A DNA stretch of 64,000 bases from contig NZ_JACNYK010000002.1 of NCBI RefSeq assembly GCF_014692505.1, positions 1,178,001-1,242,000 of the forward strand, read 5' to 3'. This stretch comes from Sphingobacterium arenae. GTDB lineage: Bacteria > Bacteroidota > Bacteroidia > Sphingobacteriales > Sphingobacteriaceae. Within the stretch, counting starts at the first letter, position 1. The number at the start of each line of letters is the position of its first letter. This document shows positions 53,225-61,710 of this stretch, in pieces. Position numbers and translations under genes: made by a program. The notes beneath the pieces were generated by a model. The model ran no database searches. It had not been told where the DNA came from and worked only from the letters and a program-made list of their open reading frames with translations.

Positions 53225-54235
53225 ATGAAACAATCTACACGCATTATAATTATCCTTACGCTCTTATATTGTAGCGTCGCCTCTGTATCCAATGCGCAAC
53301 AAATAGGATTGGAGGTCGATTTCTTTGGCTATGCCGATAATCGAGAATACAAATCCATTTATACCGAAGATAAAACGTTCTTTGGTGCGATCTTATCTCC
53401 TAAGCTTTATTTTGCGTTGGATAGCAACCATCGCGTCTACGGGGGGGTTCATTACAATCAAGATTTCGGTATGCATAGCGAAAATAAAGAACGTGTATCC
53501 CCCATTGCTTATTATAATTTTAAAAACAAAAATATTGATTTTGCTCTAGGCCTCATGCCTCGTCATGAACGATTGGCTGACGTTCCCAGAATGGTATTGG
53601 CAGATACCTTTATGTATGATCGTCCGAATATAGAGGGCATGTATTTTTCGTTTCACAACCAACATATCAAACAGGCGATCTATATCGATTGGCTGAGCAA
53701 ACAAAGCCCACAACATCGCGAACGTTTTGTTGTTGGTCTTTCTGGTAAATATACTTTTGGAAACTTTTACTTGGCAGATGATGCCCTTCTCTATCACAAC
53801 GCGTTGACGAGCAATGCGGAAATAGAAGATCACATTCAAGACAACGGGATTGTACTTTTACGCGCGGGTGCCGATTGGAGTCGAAAGACTTTTTTAGACT
53901 CCTTGACTATAGATGCAGGGATGGCCATTGGTTTCGACCGTGTACGGACAGAATACGACCTCCGCGTAGCTAGAGGGTTTATTTCAAACATTTACTTGGG
54001 CTACAAACAGTTTTTTTTAGGCAATACCTTGTATCTGGGGGATGCGCAGAATCTTCCCAATGGCGATTCCTTCTATCAGCGGGAGACGTATAACCGTCTC
54101 GATTTAGGCTGGACGCCTTTCAGAAAAGGAAATCTGGAAGGAAAATTTACGGCCTCATTTCATTTCGCACCTGATCAGGTTAGTAATCAGCAAGCATTTA
54201 CCTTACGCTATCGGTTTGGAAAAAGTCTTCTTTAA
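53225..54235 (+). CDS. Outer-membrane beta-barrel protein of unknown function
   Basis: 336 residues. A signal peptide at about 1-24 (LLYCSVASVSNAQ) is followed by alternating hydrophobic and aromatic strands of barrel type (YFALDSNHRVYGGVHYNQDF, MYFSFHNQHIKQAIYIDWLS, FISNIYLGYKQFFLGNTLYL), ending in LRYRFGKSLL. No catalytic motif is recognised. It stands alone after the sucAB terminator and converges with the sulfatase gene. Confidence 0.75.
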   Translation: MKQSTRIIIILTLLYCSVASVSNAQQIGLEVDFFGYADNREYKSIYTEDKTFFGAILSPKLYFALDSNHRVYGGVHYNQDFGMHSENKERVSPIAYYNFKNKNIDFALGLMPRHERLADVPRMVLADTFMYDRPNIEGMYFSFHNQHIKQAIYIDWLSKQSPQHRERFVVGLSGKYTFGNFYLADDALLYHNALTSNAEIEDHIQDNGIVLLRAGADWSRKTFLDSLTIDAGMAIGFDRVRTEYDLRVARGFISNIYLGYKQFFLGNTLYLGDAQNLPNGDSFYQRETYNRLDLGWTPFRKGNLEGKFTASFHFAPDQVSNQQAFTLRYRFGKSLL

Positions 54236-54280
54236 ACTCATTATTGACCACGCGTCGGCCAAATCTAGTGCCTGTTCTCC

Positions 54281-56215
54281 TTATGGCGCGATCAAATCAT
54301 TGTGTATCATGCGGTTATTATATTGCTGAATAAATGCTTTCAAACTACGTTCTAAGTGTTCCGCAACCTGTGTCTCCTTCATCAACACGTCGTGCCGTTC
54401 CAGACGGTCTTCTTTCAAATTGAATAACGAGAGGGCTTTCTTTCCATCGTGCGTCATAAAATAATCATCTTGAAAGAAGCAATATGTACCATTGATGTTA
54501 TTGACAAGAAAGTTATTCCGATCACTGGAAAACGCATCAAAACCAAAAGAGAAGTACGGTTTATCATAGCCAAGATAATTCATGACAGTTGGCATAATAT
54601 CGATTTGCTGTACCAGTTTATCGGAAATACCCCGCAGCTTTTTATCATTGGGATGATAGAAGATAATTGGAATCGCCACACTGTTGGCAGATGTTTTATA
54701 TTCAGGCAAATGGCTTACCGTCGCATGGTCTGCACAGATGACGAACAATGTGTTGTTAAACCACGAAGTTTGCGAGGCGGTTTTAAAGAACTGCCGCAAA
54801 GCATAATCTGTATACCCCACGGGCTCTTGTACCGGAAGCGGTCCCTTCGGAAATTTCCCTTCGTATGGAGCAGGTACCTTAAAAGGATGGTGGGATGATA
54901 AAGAAAAAAAGCCAGCAAAAAAAGGCTGTTGAAGACGATTCAATTCTTTCGCCATGAATTGCATAAAAGGTTCATCCCAAATCCCCCACATCCCATCAAA
55001 ATCCTTGTCATTATTATATTCATTCTTTCCAAAATACCGCTGAACACCGGCCAGTTGCATATAAGCTGAAAATCCCATACTACCATTTGGTGCGCCATGA
55101 AAAAACGCTGTTTCATATCCTTCATTCCCTAATAACTTCGCCATACTTGTTGTTTTATTTCCCGAATAAATAGAGAGTACAAAAGGCTCACCTATCGACG
55201 GGATTCCCGTGATAATCGAGGGCAATGCATCAATGGATTTTCGTCCATTCGCAAACGATCTGGAAAACGTATACGATTCTGCTATAAGCGAATCCAAAAA
55301 TGGTGTATATCCCTTATAATTGCCGTTTTGTATATCTTTATTCAATGCGCCGATATGCTCTTTTGCAAAACTTTCCAGAATCAAAACCACCACATTCATT
55401 TTCTTAAATTCAGCTGTATCTGCGGGTTGATGGATAACAGGGTAAATCTCTTTTAGTCTTTCTTCCGTATAATAATGAACTTCTTCAAACTGAACAGCTT
55501 TCAACGTTTTCAATATACTAAAAGGCGTATTCAACACAATATTCATCTCTTCAGGACTACGTACATAATCGCCGGCATTGCTCAATGTAATTGGTCGCGT
55601 ACTGTGTGCCCACCCCCCACGCACGCCTCCAATAAATAGGAAAGCGACCAACAGAAACAACGCCGCATGCGCTGTATAAAACCGAAAAGAAAGTTTCCGA
55701 GGACGGTATACAATGACAATACGAGCTATGATTCTGATTACAAAAATCAAGGCAATAAACAATAGCACCAACCACCAATATCCCCACACGAAATCAAAAG
55801 CCAATTTGCCTAGATTATCTTCGTTTGCAAATTGATGAAAGACGGTTCCCGTTGTCCTTTTTAAGGTAAACGGGTAATATGCATAATCAATCAAATTTAA
55901 CATTACTCCAAAACTATTGGTGATGATAAACACCCACTGCGCTATTTTTTGATAAGAACGGGCATATTTGAATGACAAAGGTATTCCTTGCATTAAAATA
56001 TATAAAATATTGAGATAGAGTAAAGCTACGACATCAAATTTCACCCCTCCCCATAACATAAGCAGAAATTCACCTGCTTCTACATGGGGAAACAACGAAT
56101 TATTATAAATGTAAAATCCTATACGCAACAGCGTATATAAAAGTAACAACAGGAGAAATTGAATAGCCAACAACCAAAAAGTGTTGACTAAGTTATGAGA
56201 CAACCTATATTTCAT
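54281..56215 (-). CDS. LTA-synthase-like membrane sulfatase (phosphoglycerol transferase fold)
   Basis: 644 residues. Five hydrophobic helices occupy about 1-220, then a periplasmic alkaline-phosphatase/sulfatase domain follows. Metal and catalytic residues: Glu in VVLILESFAKEHIGAL, a Ser in NGRKSIDALPSIITGIPS at the nucleophile position, and Asp/His in VICADHATVSHLPEY. This family in Gram-negative bacteria transfers phosphoglycerol or phosphoethanolamine groups to envelope glycans or lipids; a true lipoteichoic acid role is not expected. The substrate is unknown. Confidence 0.9.
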   Translation of the reverse strand: MKYRLSHNLVNTFWLLAIQFLLLLLLYTLLRIGFYIYNNSLFPHVEAGEFLLMLWGGVKFDVVALLYLNILYILMQGIPLSFKYARSYQKIAQWVFIITNSFGVMLNLIDYAYYPFTLKRTTGTVFHQFANEDNLGKLAFDFVWGYWWLVLLFIALIFVIRIIARIVIVYRPRKLSFRFYTAHAALFLLVAFLFIGGVRGGWAHSTRPITLSNAGDYVRSPEEMNIVLNTPFSILKTLKAVQFEEVHYYTEERLKEIYPVIHQPADTAEFKKMNVVVLILESFAKEHIGALNKDIQNGNYKGYTPFLDSLIAESYTFSRSFANGRKSIDALPSIITGIPSIGEPFVLSIYSGNKTTSMAKLLGNEGYETAFFHGAPNGSMGFSAYMQLAGVQRYFGKNEYNNDKDFDGMWGIWDEPFMQFMAKELNRLQQPFFAGFFSLSSHHPFKVPAPYEGKFPKGPLPVQEPVGYTDYALRQFFKTASQTSWFNNTLFVICADHATVSHLPEYKTSANSVAIPIIFYHPNDKKLRGISDKLVQQIDIMPTVMNYLGYDKPYFSFGFDAFSSDRNNFLVNNINGTYCFFQDDYFMTHDGKKALSLFNLKEDRLERHDVLMKETQVAEHLERSLKAFIQQYNNRMIHNDLIAP

Positions 56216-56319
56216 TCGTTAAACAAAAAAGAAACCTTTTAGAAGTAATATAAAATTAACGGTAAATTTACATAATAATATTACAAATTAACGCATTCGC
56301 ACAATTGCTGCTAATTCCG

Positions 56320-56327
56320 TATTTTTG
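56320..56327 (+). promoter_or_regulatory. Putative -7 box of valS
   Basis: TATTTTTG, fitting TAnnTTTG, 27 bases before the valS start codon. The -33 region is not clear. No T-box or other leader structure was seen. Confidence 0.4.
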
Positions 56328-56354
56328 CGTCTCGATTTTTGAACGATTACGATA

Positions 56355-58973
56355 ATGAGCATAGCAAAAACTTATAACCCAAAAGAAGCTGAAGAGAAAT
56401 GGTATTCCTACTGGATGGAGAACGGTTTTTTCCGTTCTACACCAGATGAGCGCGAACCATACACAATTGTGATGCCGCCCCCGAATGTCACTGGCGTACT
56501 TCATATGGGTCACATGCTGAACAACACCATTCAAGACGTATTGATTCGCCGTGCGCGCATGCAAGGCAAAAATGCTTGTTGGGTGCCGGGTACTGACCAT
56601 GCATCTATTGCTACGGAAGCCAAGGTGGTTGCTATGCTAAAAGAGCAAGGCATCGATAAGAAATCGTTGAACCGTGAAGATTTTCTAAAACATGCTTGGG
56701 AATGGAAAGAAAAATACGGTGGTATCATCTTAAAACAATTGGAAAAACTGGGTGCTTCTTGCGATTGGGAACGTACTAGATTTACAATGGATCCGGATTT
56801 ATCCGAAGCGGTTATCGACACGTTTATTAAGTTCTACAAAGCCGGTTATATCTACCGTGGCGTTCGAATGGTCAATTGGGATCCACAAGGGAAAACTGCA
56901 CTCTCGGATGAAGAAGTCATCCGTAAAGAAGTCAACCAGAAACTATACTACGTTCGCTATAAAATAAAAGATAGCGATGGCCATATCATTATTGCAACTA
57001 CGCGTCCGGAAACCATCATGGCGGACACGGCTATTTGTATTAACCCTAACGATGAGCGGTATAAACATCTCCAAGGAAAAACGATACTTGTTCCTTTAGT
57101 CAATCGTGAAATTCCAATTATCCAAGACGAATATGTCGAAATGGAGTTCGGTACGGGCTGTCTGAAGGTGACACCGGCACACGATCTGAACGATTATGAA
57201 CTGGGACAGAAGCATAACCTTCCGGTTATCGATATTTTGAACGACGATGGAACGTTGAATGAAAAAGCGCAAATACTCGTTGGTGAGGATCGTTTCATCG
57301 CACGAAAGAAAACGGTTAAAATGTTAGAGGAGGCCGGTCAGATTGAAAAAATCGAAGATTACAAATCACAGGTAGGTTTTTCTGAGCGTACGGATGCTGC
57401 TATAGAACCCAAACTCTCCATGCAATGGTTTTGCAAAATGGATGAGTTGGCAAAACCAGCTTTGGAATATGTGGAAAATGGAACAATCAAATTGATTCCG
57501 GAAAAATTCTTTGCTTCCTACAAGCATTGGATGGAAAATGTAAAAGATTGGTGTATTTCCCGTCAATTGTGGTGGGGACAGCGTATTCCTGCTTGGTACA
57601 ACGCAAATAATGAATGGGTAGTCGCCAAAACAGAAGCAGAAGCTGTACAAGCATTCGAAGCACAAGGAAAATCTATAACGGGGCTTCGTCAAGAGGATGA
57701 CGTGTTGGACACTTGGTTTTCATCAGGTTTATGGCCGATGTCTGTATTCGATGGGGTACGCCATCCGGAAAACGAAGACTTCAAATATTATTATCCAACC
57801 AATGATTTGGTCACTGCTCCGGAAATTCTATTTTTCTGGGTAGCACGTATGATTATCATGGGCCATGACTATACACAGAAACCACCGTTTCGAAATGTAT
57901 ATCTTACAGGGATTGTTCGTGATAAATTAGGACGCAAAATGTCCAAATCGCTCGGTAACTCACCCGATCCCATTGAGCTGATGGAACAATATGGTACCGA
58001 TGGGGTGCGCGTTGGTATGCTTCTCTCCTCCCCGGCCGGTAATGACCTTATGTTTGATGTGGCATATTGCGAACAGGGGCGAAACTTTGCAAATAAAATC
58101 TGGAACGCATTCCGCTTGGTCAAGGGTTGGGAAAGCATAGACACGCCGGCTACTCCCGCGCAAAAAACAGCGGCACAATGGTTTGAAAACCGTTTCAACC
58201 AAGCGGTGGTCGAAATTGAAGAACATTTCGCAAATTACCGCCTCTCTGATGCCTTAATGGCGACCTATAAATTGATTTGGGATGATTTCTGTGCTTGGTA
58301 CCTGGAATTGGTCAAGCCGGCTTATCAAGCCCCTATTGAGAAAGAGACGCTTGAAACGGCGAAATACTTTTTCCAAAAAGTTTTAACATTGGCACATCCG
58401 TTTATGCCTTTCCTAACAGAGGAATTGTGGCACGATGAGCTGTTTGGCTCACGAGCAGCTAAAGATTGTGTTATCGTGGCCCGCTATCCTGTTATACAAG
58501 CGTATGATGAGCAAATCATCAGAGAATTTGCTATGGTACAGCAAATTATTTCAGAGGTTCGTAACGTTCGAAACGCTAAGGGACTGTCACCTAAAACAAC
58601 GCTTCCTTTGGCGATCAACACGACCGAGATAGATTTTACAAAATATCAGGATAGTATTATTAAATTGGCCAATATCTCGGAGCTAACCTTTGTACAGGAA
58701 AAGGTGACCGGCGCGTTAAGTTTCCTTGCAGGAAAGAGTGAATGCTATGTGAAATTGAACGCAGAGAACATCGACATAGAAGCAGAACGGGAACGTATTA
58801 CAAAAGAGATTACTTATCTCCAAGGCTTTTTGGTATCTGTAGACAAAAAGTTATCCAACGAGCGTTTCATACAGAATGCAAAACCAGAAATTGTGGAGAA
58901 TGAGCGCAATAAAAAAGCAGATGCCGAAACAAAGATTAAGATTTTGCAAGAAAGCTTAGTGGGATTGGCATAA
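56355..58973 (+). CDS. valS: Valine-tRNA ligase
   Basis: 872 residues. The class I signatures are present: HIGH as PPPNVTGVLHMGHML at about 38-52 and KMSKS as GRKMSKSLGNSPDPIEL. Between them lies the CP1 editing domain (ITTRPETIMADTAICINPND, TGCLKVTPAHDLNDYELG). The C-terminal arm is a coiled coil (RERITKEITYLQGFLVSVDK). It charges tRNA-Val. It diverges from the sulfatase gene. Confidence 0.98.
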   Translation: MSIAKTYNPKEAEEKWYSYWMENGFFRSTPDEREPYTIVMPPPNVTGVLHMGHMLNNTIQDVLIRRARMQGKNACWVPGTDHASIATEAKVVAMLKEQGIDKKSLNREDFLKHAWEWKEKYGGIILKQLEKLGASCDWERTRFTMDPDLSEAVIDTFIKFYKAGYIYRGVRMVNWDPQGKTALSDEEVIRKEVNQKLYYVRYKIKDSDGHIIIATTRPETIMADTAICINPNDERYKHLQGKTILVPLVNREIPIIQDEYVEMEFGTGCLKVTPAHDLNDYELGQKHNLPVIDILNDDGTLNEKAQILVGEDRFIARKKTVKMLEEAGQIEKIEDYKSQVGFSERTDAAIEPKLSMQWFCKMDELAKPALEYVENGTIKLIPEKFFASYKHWMENVKDWCISRQLWWGQRIPAWYNANNEWVVAKTEAEAVQAFEAQGKSITGLRQEDDVLDTWFSSGLWPMSVFDGVRHPENEDFKYYYPTNDLVTAPEILFFWVARMIIMGHDYTQKPPFRNVYLTGIVRDKLGRKMSKSLGNSPDPIELMEQYGTDGVRVGMLLSSPAGNDLMFDVAYCEQGRNFANKIWNAFRLVKGWESIDTPATPAQKTAAQWFENRFNQAVVEIEEHFANYRLSDALMATYKLIWDDFCAWYLELVKPAYQAPIEKETLETAKYFFQKVLTLAHPFMPFLTEELWHDELFGSRAAKDCVIVARYPVIQAYDEQIIREFAMVQQIISEVRNVRNAKGLSPKTTLPLAINTTEIDFTKYQDSIIKLANISELTFVQEKVTGALSFLAGKSECYVKLNAENIDIEAERERITKEITYLQGFLVSVDKKLSNERFIQNAKPEIVENERNKKADAETKIKILQESLVGLA

Positions 58974-58995
58974 ACCGGCTGATATATAATAAAAC

Positions 58996-59025
58996 GCATA
59001 TGCATTTTGTTTAGTTTGCATATGC
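58996..59025 (+). terminator. Hairpin after valS
   Basis: GCATATGCA (58996-59004) pairs with TGCATATGC (59017-59025). The tail AATTT is short, so it may be a weak terminator or an mRNA end structure. Confidence 0.4.
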
Positions 59026-59068
59026 AATTTCAGTAAAAAGACAAGTAACTGTTTTATAAGAGACTAAA

Positions 59069-59482
59069 ATGAAAACATATACAACAGACTATATCGATAC
59101 CTTTATTACCGCAGCGGATGATACGAAGGTCACTTGTGGAACGGTACCGCCATCCCGAGGCAATAAAAAAACGATTGCGGAAATGCAATATGAACTATTA
59201 GCGCAAAACCCCTATAAATTCTCATCCGACGACGTGCTGTTTCAAGTGTTTGCTGATCGGAACGATTTAACGGAAGCCGAATACGAATTGGCACGAAAAC
59301 AATTCTTTTCCAAAGGACAACCTTGCTTCCGAGCCTCTCCCCTAACGAAGACATATGGTTTTGGTGTCCATTGTGATAATCAGGGAAAAATGGCTATTTA
59401 TGGTATGGAAACTCCAGACTACGAAAAGTTTGTCGCCGATAAACAGCTAAAGCATGTTAAAGCGATGAAATCTAGCAAATAG
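59069..59482 (+). CDS. DUF6157 family protein
   Basis: 137 residues, with the conserved pattern TYTTDYIDTFITAADD, TVPPSRGNKKTIAEMQYELL, NPYKFSSDDVLFQVFADRND and FFSKGQPCFRASPLTKTYGF, then KMAIYGMETPDYEKFV. I recall this as DUF6157, a small cytoplasmic family without known function. It is followed by the PEP-mutase-like gene after 48 bases. Confidence 0.7.
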   Translation: MKTYTTDYIDTFITAADDTKVTCGTVPPSRGNKKTIAEMQYELLAQNPYKFSSDDVLFQVFADRNDLTEAEYELARKQFFSKGQPCFRASPLTKTYGFGVHCDNQGKMAIYGMETPDYEKFVADKQLKHVKAMKSSK

Positions 59483-59530
59483 AAAACCAAACCTCCTTCC
59501 TGCTGTTCTTCTAGTAAAAACACATTAATT

Positions 59531-60280
59531 ATGTCTTATACTATATTTAAACAGCTTCATCAGGAAAATCAGGTATTAGTACTAGGAAACGTATGGGATG
59601 CGCAAAGCGCGAAAGTAGCGCAAGACGCGGGATTTAAAGCACTGGGCAGTTCTAGCCACGCTATCGCTAATCTTTTAGGATATGATGATGGCGAACAGAT
59701 ATCGGTAGACGAAATCCTGTTTATGGTGGAACGAATCGTAAAAGCCGTTGATATTCCAGTATCGGTAGACTTCGAGGCCGGCTATTCCGATGATCCAGAT
59801 ACGGTAGCCAAATATGTGCAACAATTGGCTGATTTAGGGGTAGTGGGGATTAATCTTGAAGATGGTAAAGTCGTTGACAGCAAAAGAAAGCTACATGACG
59901 CCTTAGTATTGGCAAACAAGATTAAAGCAATCAAAGCCAATACGCCCCACATGTTCGTCAATGCCCGAGCTGATACGTACACAACGAAGCATCCTCAAGC
60001 GTTGGAAGAATCTATTAGACGTGCGACTTTGTATGAAGAAGCGGGTGCTGACGGTCTTTTTATCCCGCTGGTAGAAACAAAGGAAGATATTCAAAAAATA
60101 GTTTCCTCCACCCACCTTCCGCTCAATATTTTCTTAACCGATAAGCTTCCCGATTTGGAAACTTTACATCAATTGGGGGTCAAGAGGTTAAGCCATGGTG
60201 CCAAAATCTATGAATGGTTGATGGAAAAAAATATAGACGTATTTCAATATTTTGTAAATGACCCCAGACTTCCGAAATAG
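59531..60280 (+). CDS. Isocitrate lyase/phosphoenolpyruvate mutase family protein
   Basis: 249 residues. Barrel motifs: VLVLGNVWDAQSAKVAQDAG, GSSSHAIANLLGYDDGE, ISVDEILFMVERIVKAVDIP, VSVDFEAGYSDDPDTVAKYV (metal-binding Asp/Glu), GVVGINLEDGKVVDS and VNARADTYTTKHPQALEESI. This places it with methylisocitrate-lyase-like and oxaloacetate-acting members. The exact reaction is unknown. It may be co-transcribed with the DUF6157 gene. Confidence 0.85.
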   Translation: MSYTIFKQLHQENQVLVLGNVWDAQSAKVAQDAGFKALGSSSHAIANLLGYDDGEQISVDEILFMVERIVKAVDIPVSVDFEAGYSDDPDTVAKYVQQLADLGVVGINLEDGKVVDSKRKLHDALVLANKIKAIKANTPHMFVNARADTYTTKHPQALEESIRRATLYEEAGADGLFIPLVETKEDIQKIVSSTHLPLNIFLTDKLPDLETLHQLGVKRLSHGAKIYEWLMEKNIDVFQYFVNDPRLPK

Positions 60281-60288
60281 AATGGCTG

Positions 60289-61011
60289 TTAGGGCTCCAT
60301 TTTAATCTTATCTAATAACTTTTGTGCTTTATCATAAATTTTAGCGGACTGCTCAATATCGGATAACCGTTTTTTTGCTTCTTCTCTTCGTCCAGATTCC
60401 GTTAGTATAACGGCTACGTAGTAATTAGCCTCTTGCCGAAAAACAGATTCGCCATCGGCTAAAGGCGAGAGATATCTGGTTGCTTGATCAAATTTCTTCT
60501 CGCCTATTAAGCTAAGGCCAAGATAGAATTGATATTGTAAAATGGTTTGGTCTGTTTGATACAAATCCAACAAAATCGACGTGCTTTTTCGATAATCTTT
60601 AGCATTAAAAGCTTCCACAGCACGTTCATAGTCGTTGGCTTCGTTATTTTGATTTCCCCGTACAACCTCCGACTGCATTTCCGGCAATTCATATAACGCC
60701 GTATCTGATTGGAAGAAGACAAATTTCACGACGATTAGAATACAGGCGGCTGCAGCTAAAGGTATAAGCCATTGTTTCCATGATATCCGTTTTCCTTTTC
60801 GATGTGTTGTTTCCGCCTCCACAAGACTGGCACGTAAAGTTTCTTCTTCCGAAGAAAGTCTACGACCAAGTACTTCGGTCAGTTCTTCTTGCATCCTCAA
60901 TTCCGCCCGAAATTCAGCATCGTTTTCATATAATATATCGAATCCGCGCTTATCTTCAGCCGACAAAACGTTGTCGATATAATCCTGAATAAGTTCTTCT
61001 CTAGATTTCAT
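60289..61011 (-). CDS. Anti-sigma-like membrane protein with TPR-like periplasmic part
   Basis: 240 residues. The N-terminus (about 1-60) has an anti-sigma-like helical region (MKSREELIQDYIDNVLSAED, RAELRMQEELTEVL). One membrane helix lies at about 80-98 (WLIPLAAAACILIVVKFVFF). The C-terminal 120 residues are helical repeats (YERAVEAFNAKDYRKSTSIL, LQYQFYLGLSLIGEKKFDQA, RQEANYYVAVILTESGRREE), TPR-like. It lies 6 bases after the sigma gene. A TPR sensor on an anti-sigma suggests that protein binding outside regulates the sigma factor. Confidence 0.8.
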   Translation of the reverse strand: MKSREELIQDYIDNVLSAEDKRGFDILYENDAEFRAELRMQEELTEVLGRRLSSEEETLRASLVEAETTHRKGKRISWKQWLIPLAAAACILIVVKFVFFQSDTALYELPEMQSEVVRGNQNNEANDYERAVEAFNAKDYRKSTSILLDLYQTDQTILQYQFYLGLSLIGEKKFDQATRYLSPLADGESVFRQEANYYVAVILTESGRREEAKKRLSDIEQSAKIYDKAQKLLDKIKMEP

Positions 61012-61017
61012 CTATTG

Positions 61018-61584
61018 CTAATTATTGCTTTTAAAAAAAGGATGAGCTCTCACCTTCTCGCCCAATTTCGCCATACATTCACTTTTTTTCTTCCGCAGAT
61101 AGGCATACGTCAACCCAAGAGACGTCGCAATCTTTTCTTGATTTTTCGATACCATGCAACGTTTAATAATTTCCTGACACCTTTCGCCTAGCGAATCTAA
61201 AAGTTCCATCAATATGTTTTCTTTTTCCACCAATACCATGTGTTCCATATATGCTGTGTGCGAATCATCTTCAATATCAAATACATGATTCTCCACATTT
61301 GTTACCTCTTTACGCTTTCTTTTTTTTAGCTCGTTCAGCCATTTTCTTTTACAGACCAACAACAAAAACGATTCGAAAGAAGTCGTCAATTGGAAATCTT
61401 TATATTTTGCCATATGATAAATATCAACCAATGATTCTTGTAGAATATCAAACCCGTCGTCATTGGTTCCACTGTTGCGACAAATCAATGCAACCACCTT
61501 ATCAGCAAATTGTCTATAGATATGCTGTATCCCCTCTCCATTATTCTGAAGTAGAAATTGAATATATTTTTGATCGTTATGCAT
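61018..61584 (-). CDS. RNA polymerase sigma-70 family factor (ECF-like)
   Basis: 188 residues. Region 2 is recognisable as GEGIQHIYRQFADKVVALIC and DGFDILQESLVDIYHMAKYK, then FLLLVCKRKWLNELKKRKRK. Region 4 is shown by LLDSLGERCQEIIKRCMVSK and QEKIATSLGLTYAYLRKKKS. It is followed by the anti-sigma gene 6 bases downstream. The targets are not known; the divergent PKD gene, 126 bases away, is the nearest candidate. Confidence 0.86.
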   Translation of the reverse strand: MHNDQKYIQFLLQNNGEGIQHIYRQFADKVVALICRNSGTNDDGFDILQESLVDIYHMAKYKDFQLTTSFESFLLLVCKRKWLNELKKRKRKEVTNVENHVFDIEDDSHTAYMEHMVLVEKENILMELLDSLGERCQEIIKRCMVSKNQEKIATSLGLTYAYLRKKKSECMAKLGEKVRAHPFFKSNN

Positions 61585-61666
61585 GTAACTTGGTCTGTAT
61601 TTCCACCTAATTCCTATCTGTTAATAATATTTACTTCATGGTTTCTTAAGTTATAACAAATTAAGT

Positions 61667-61707
61667 TATTTTTGGAAACAGTACAAAAGAATTTTACCAA
61701 TTGGTAA
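61667..61707 (+). promoter_or_regulatory. Promoter and 14-bp dyad before the PKD protein gene
   Basis: TATTTTTG (61667-61674) fits the -7 box; TTTC at 61642-61645 stands 21 bases upstream. Between promoter and start codon lies TTACCAATTGGTAA (61694-61707), a perfect dyad ending 3 bases before the ATG. The same TTACCAATTGG core occurs in the hxlR palindrome at 5901-5940. Confidence 0.4.
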
Positions 61708-61710
61708 GTT

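Noticed and set aside
54281..56215. Reading the sulfatase as lipoteichoic acid synthase
   Set aside because: The genome is Gram-negative Bacteroidota, where the substrate must be different; the family name alone is not evidence.
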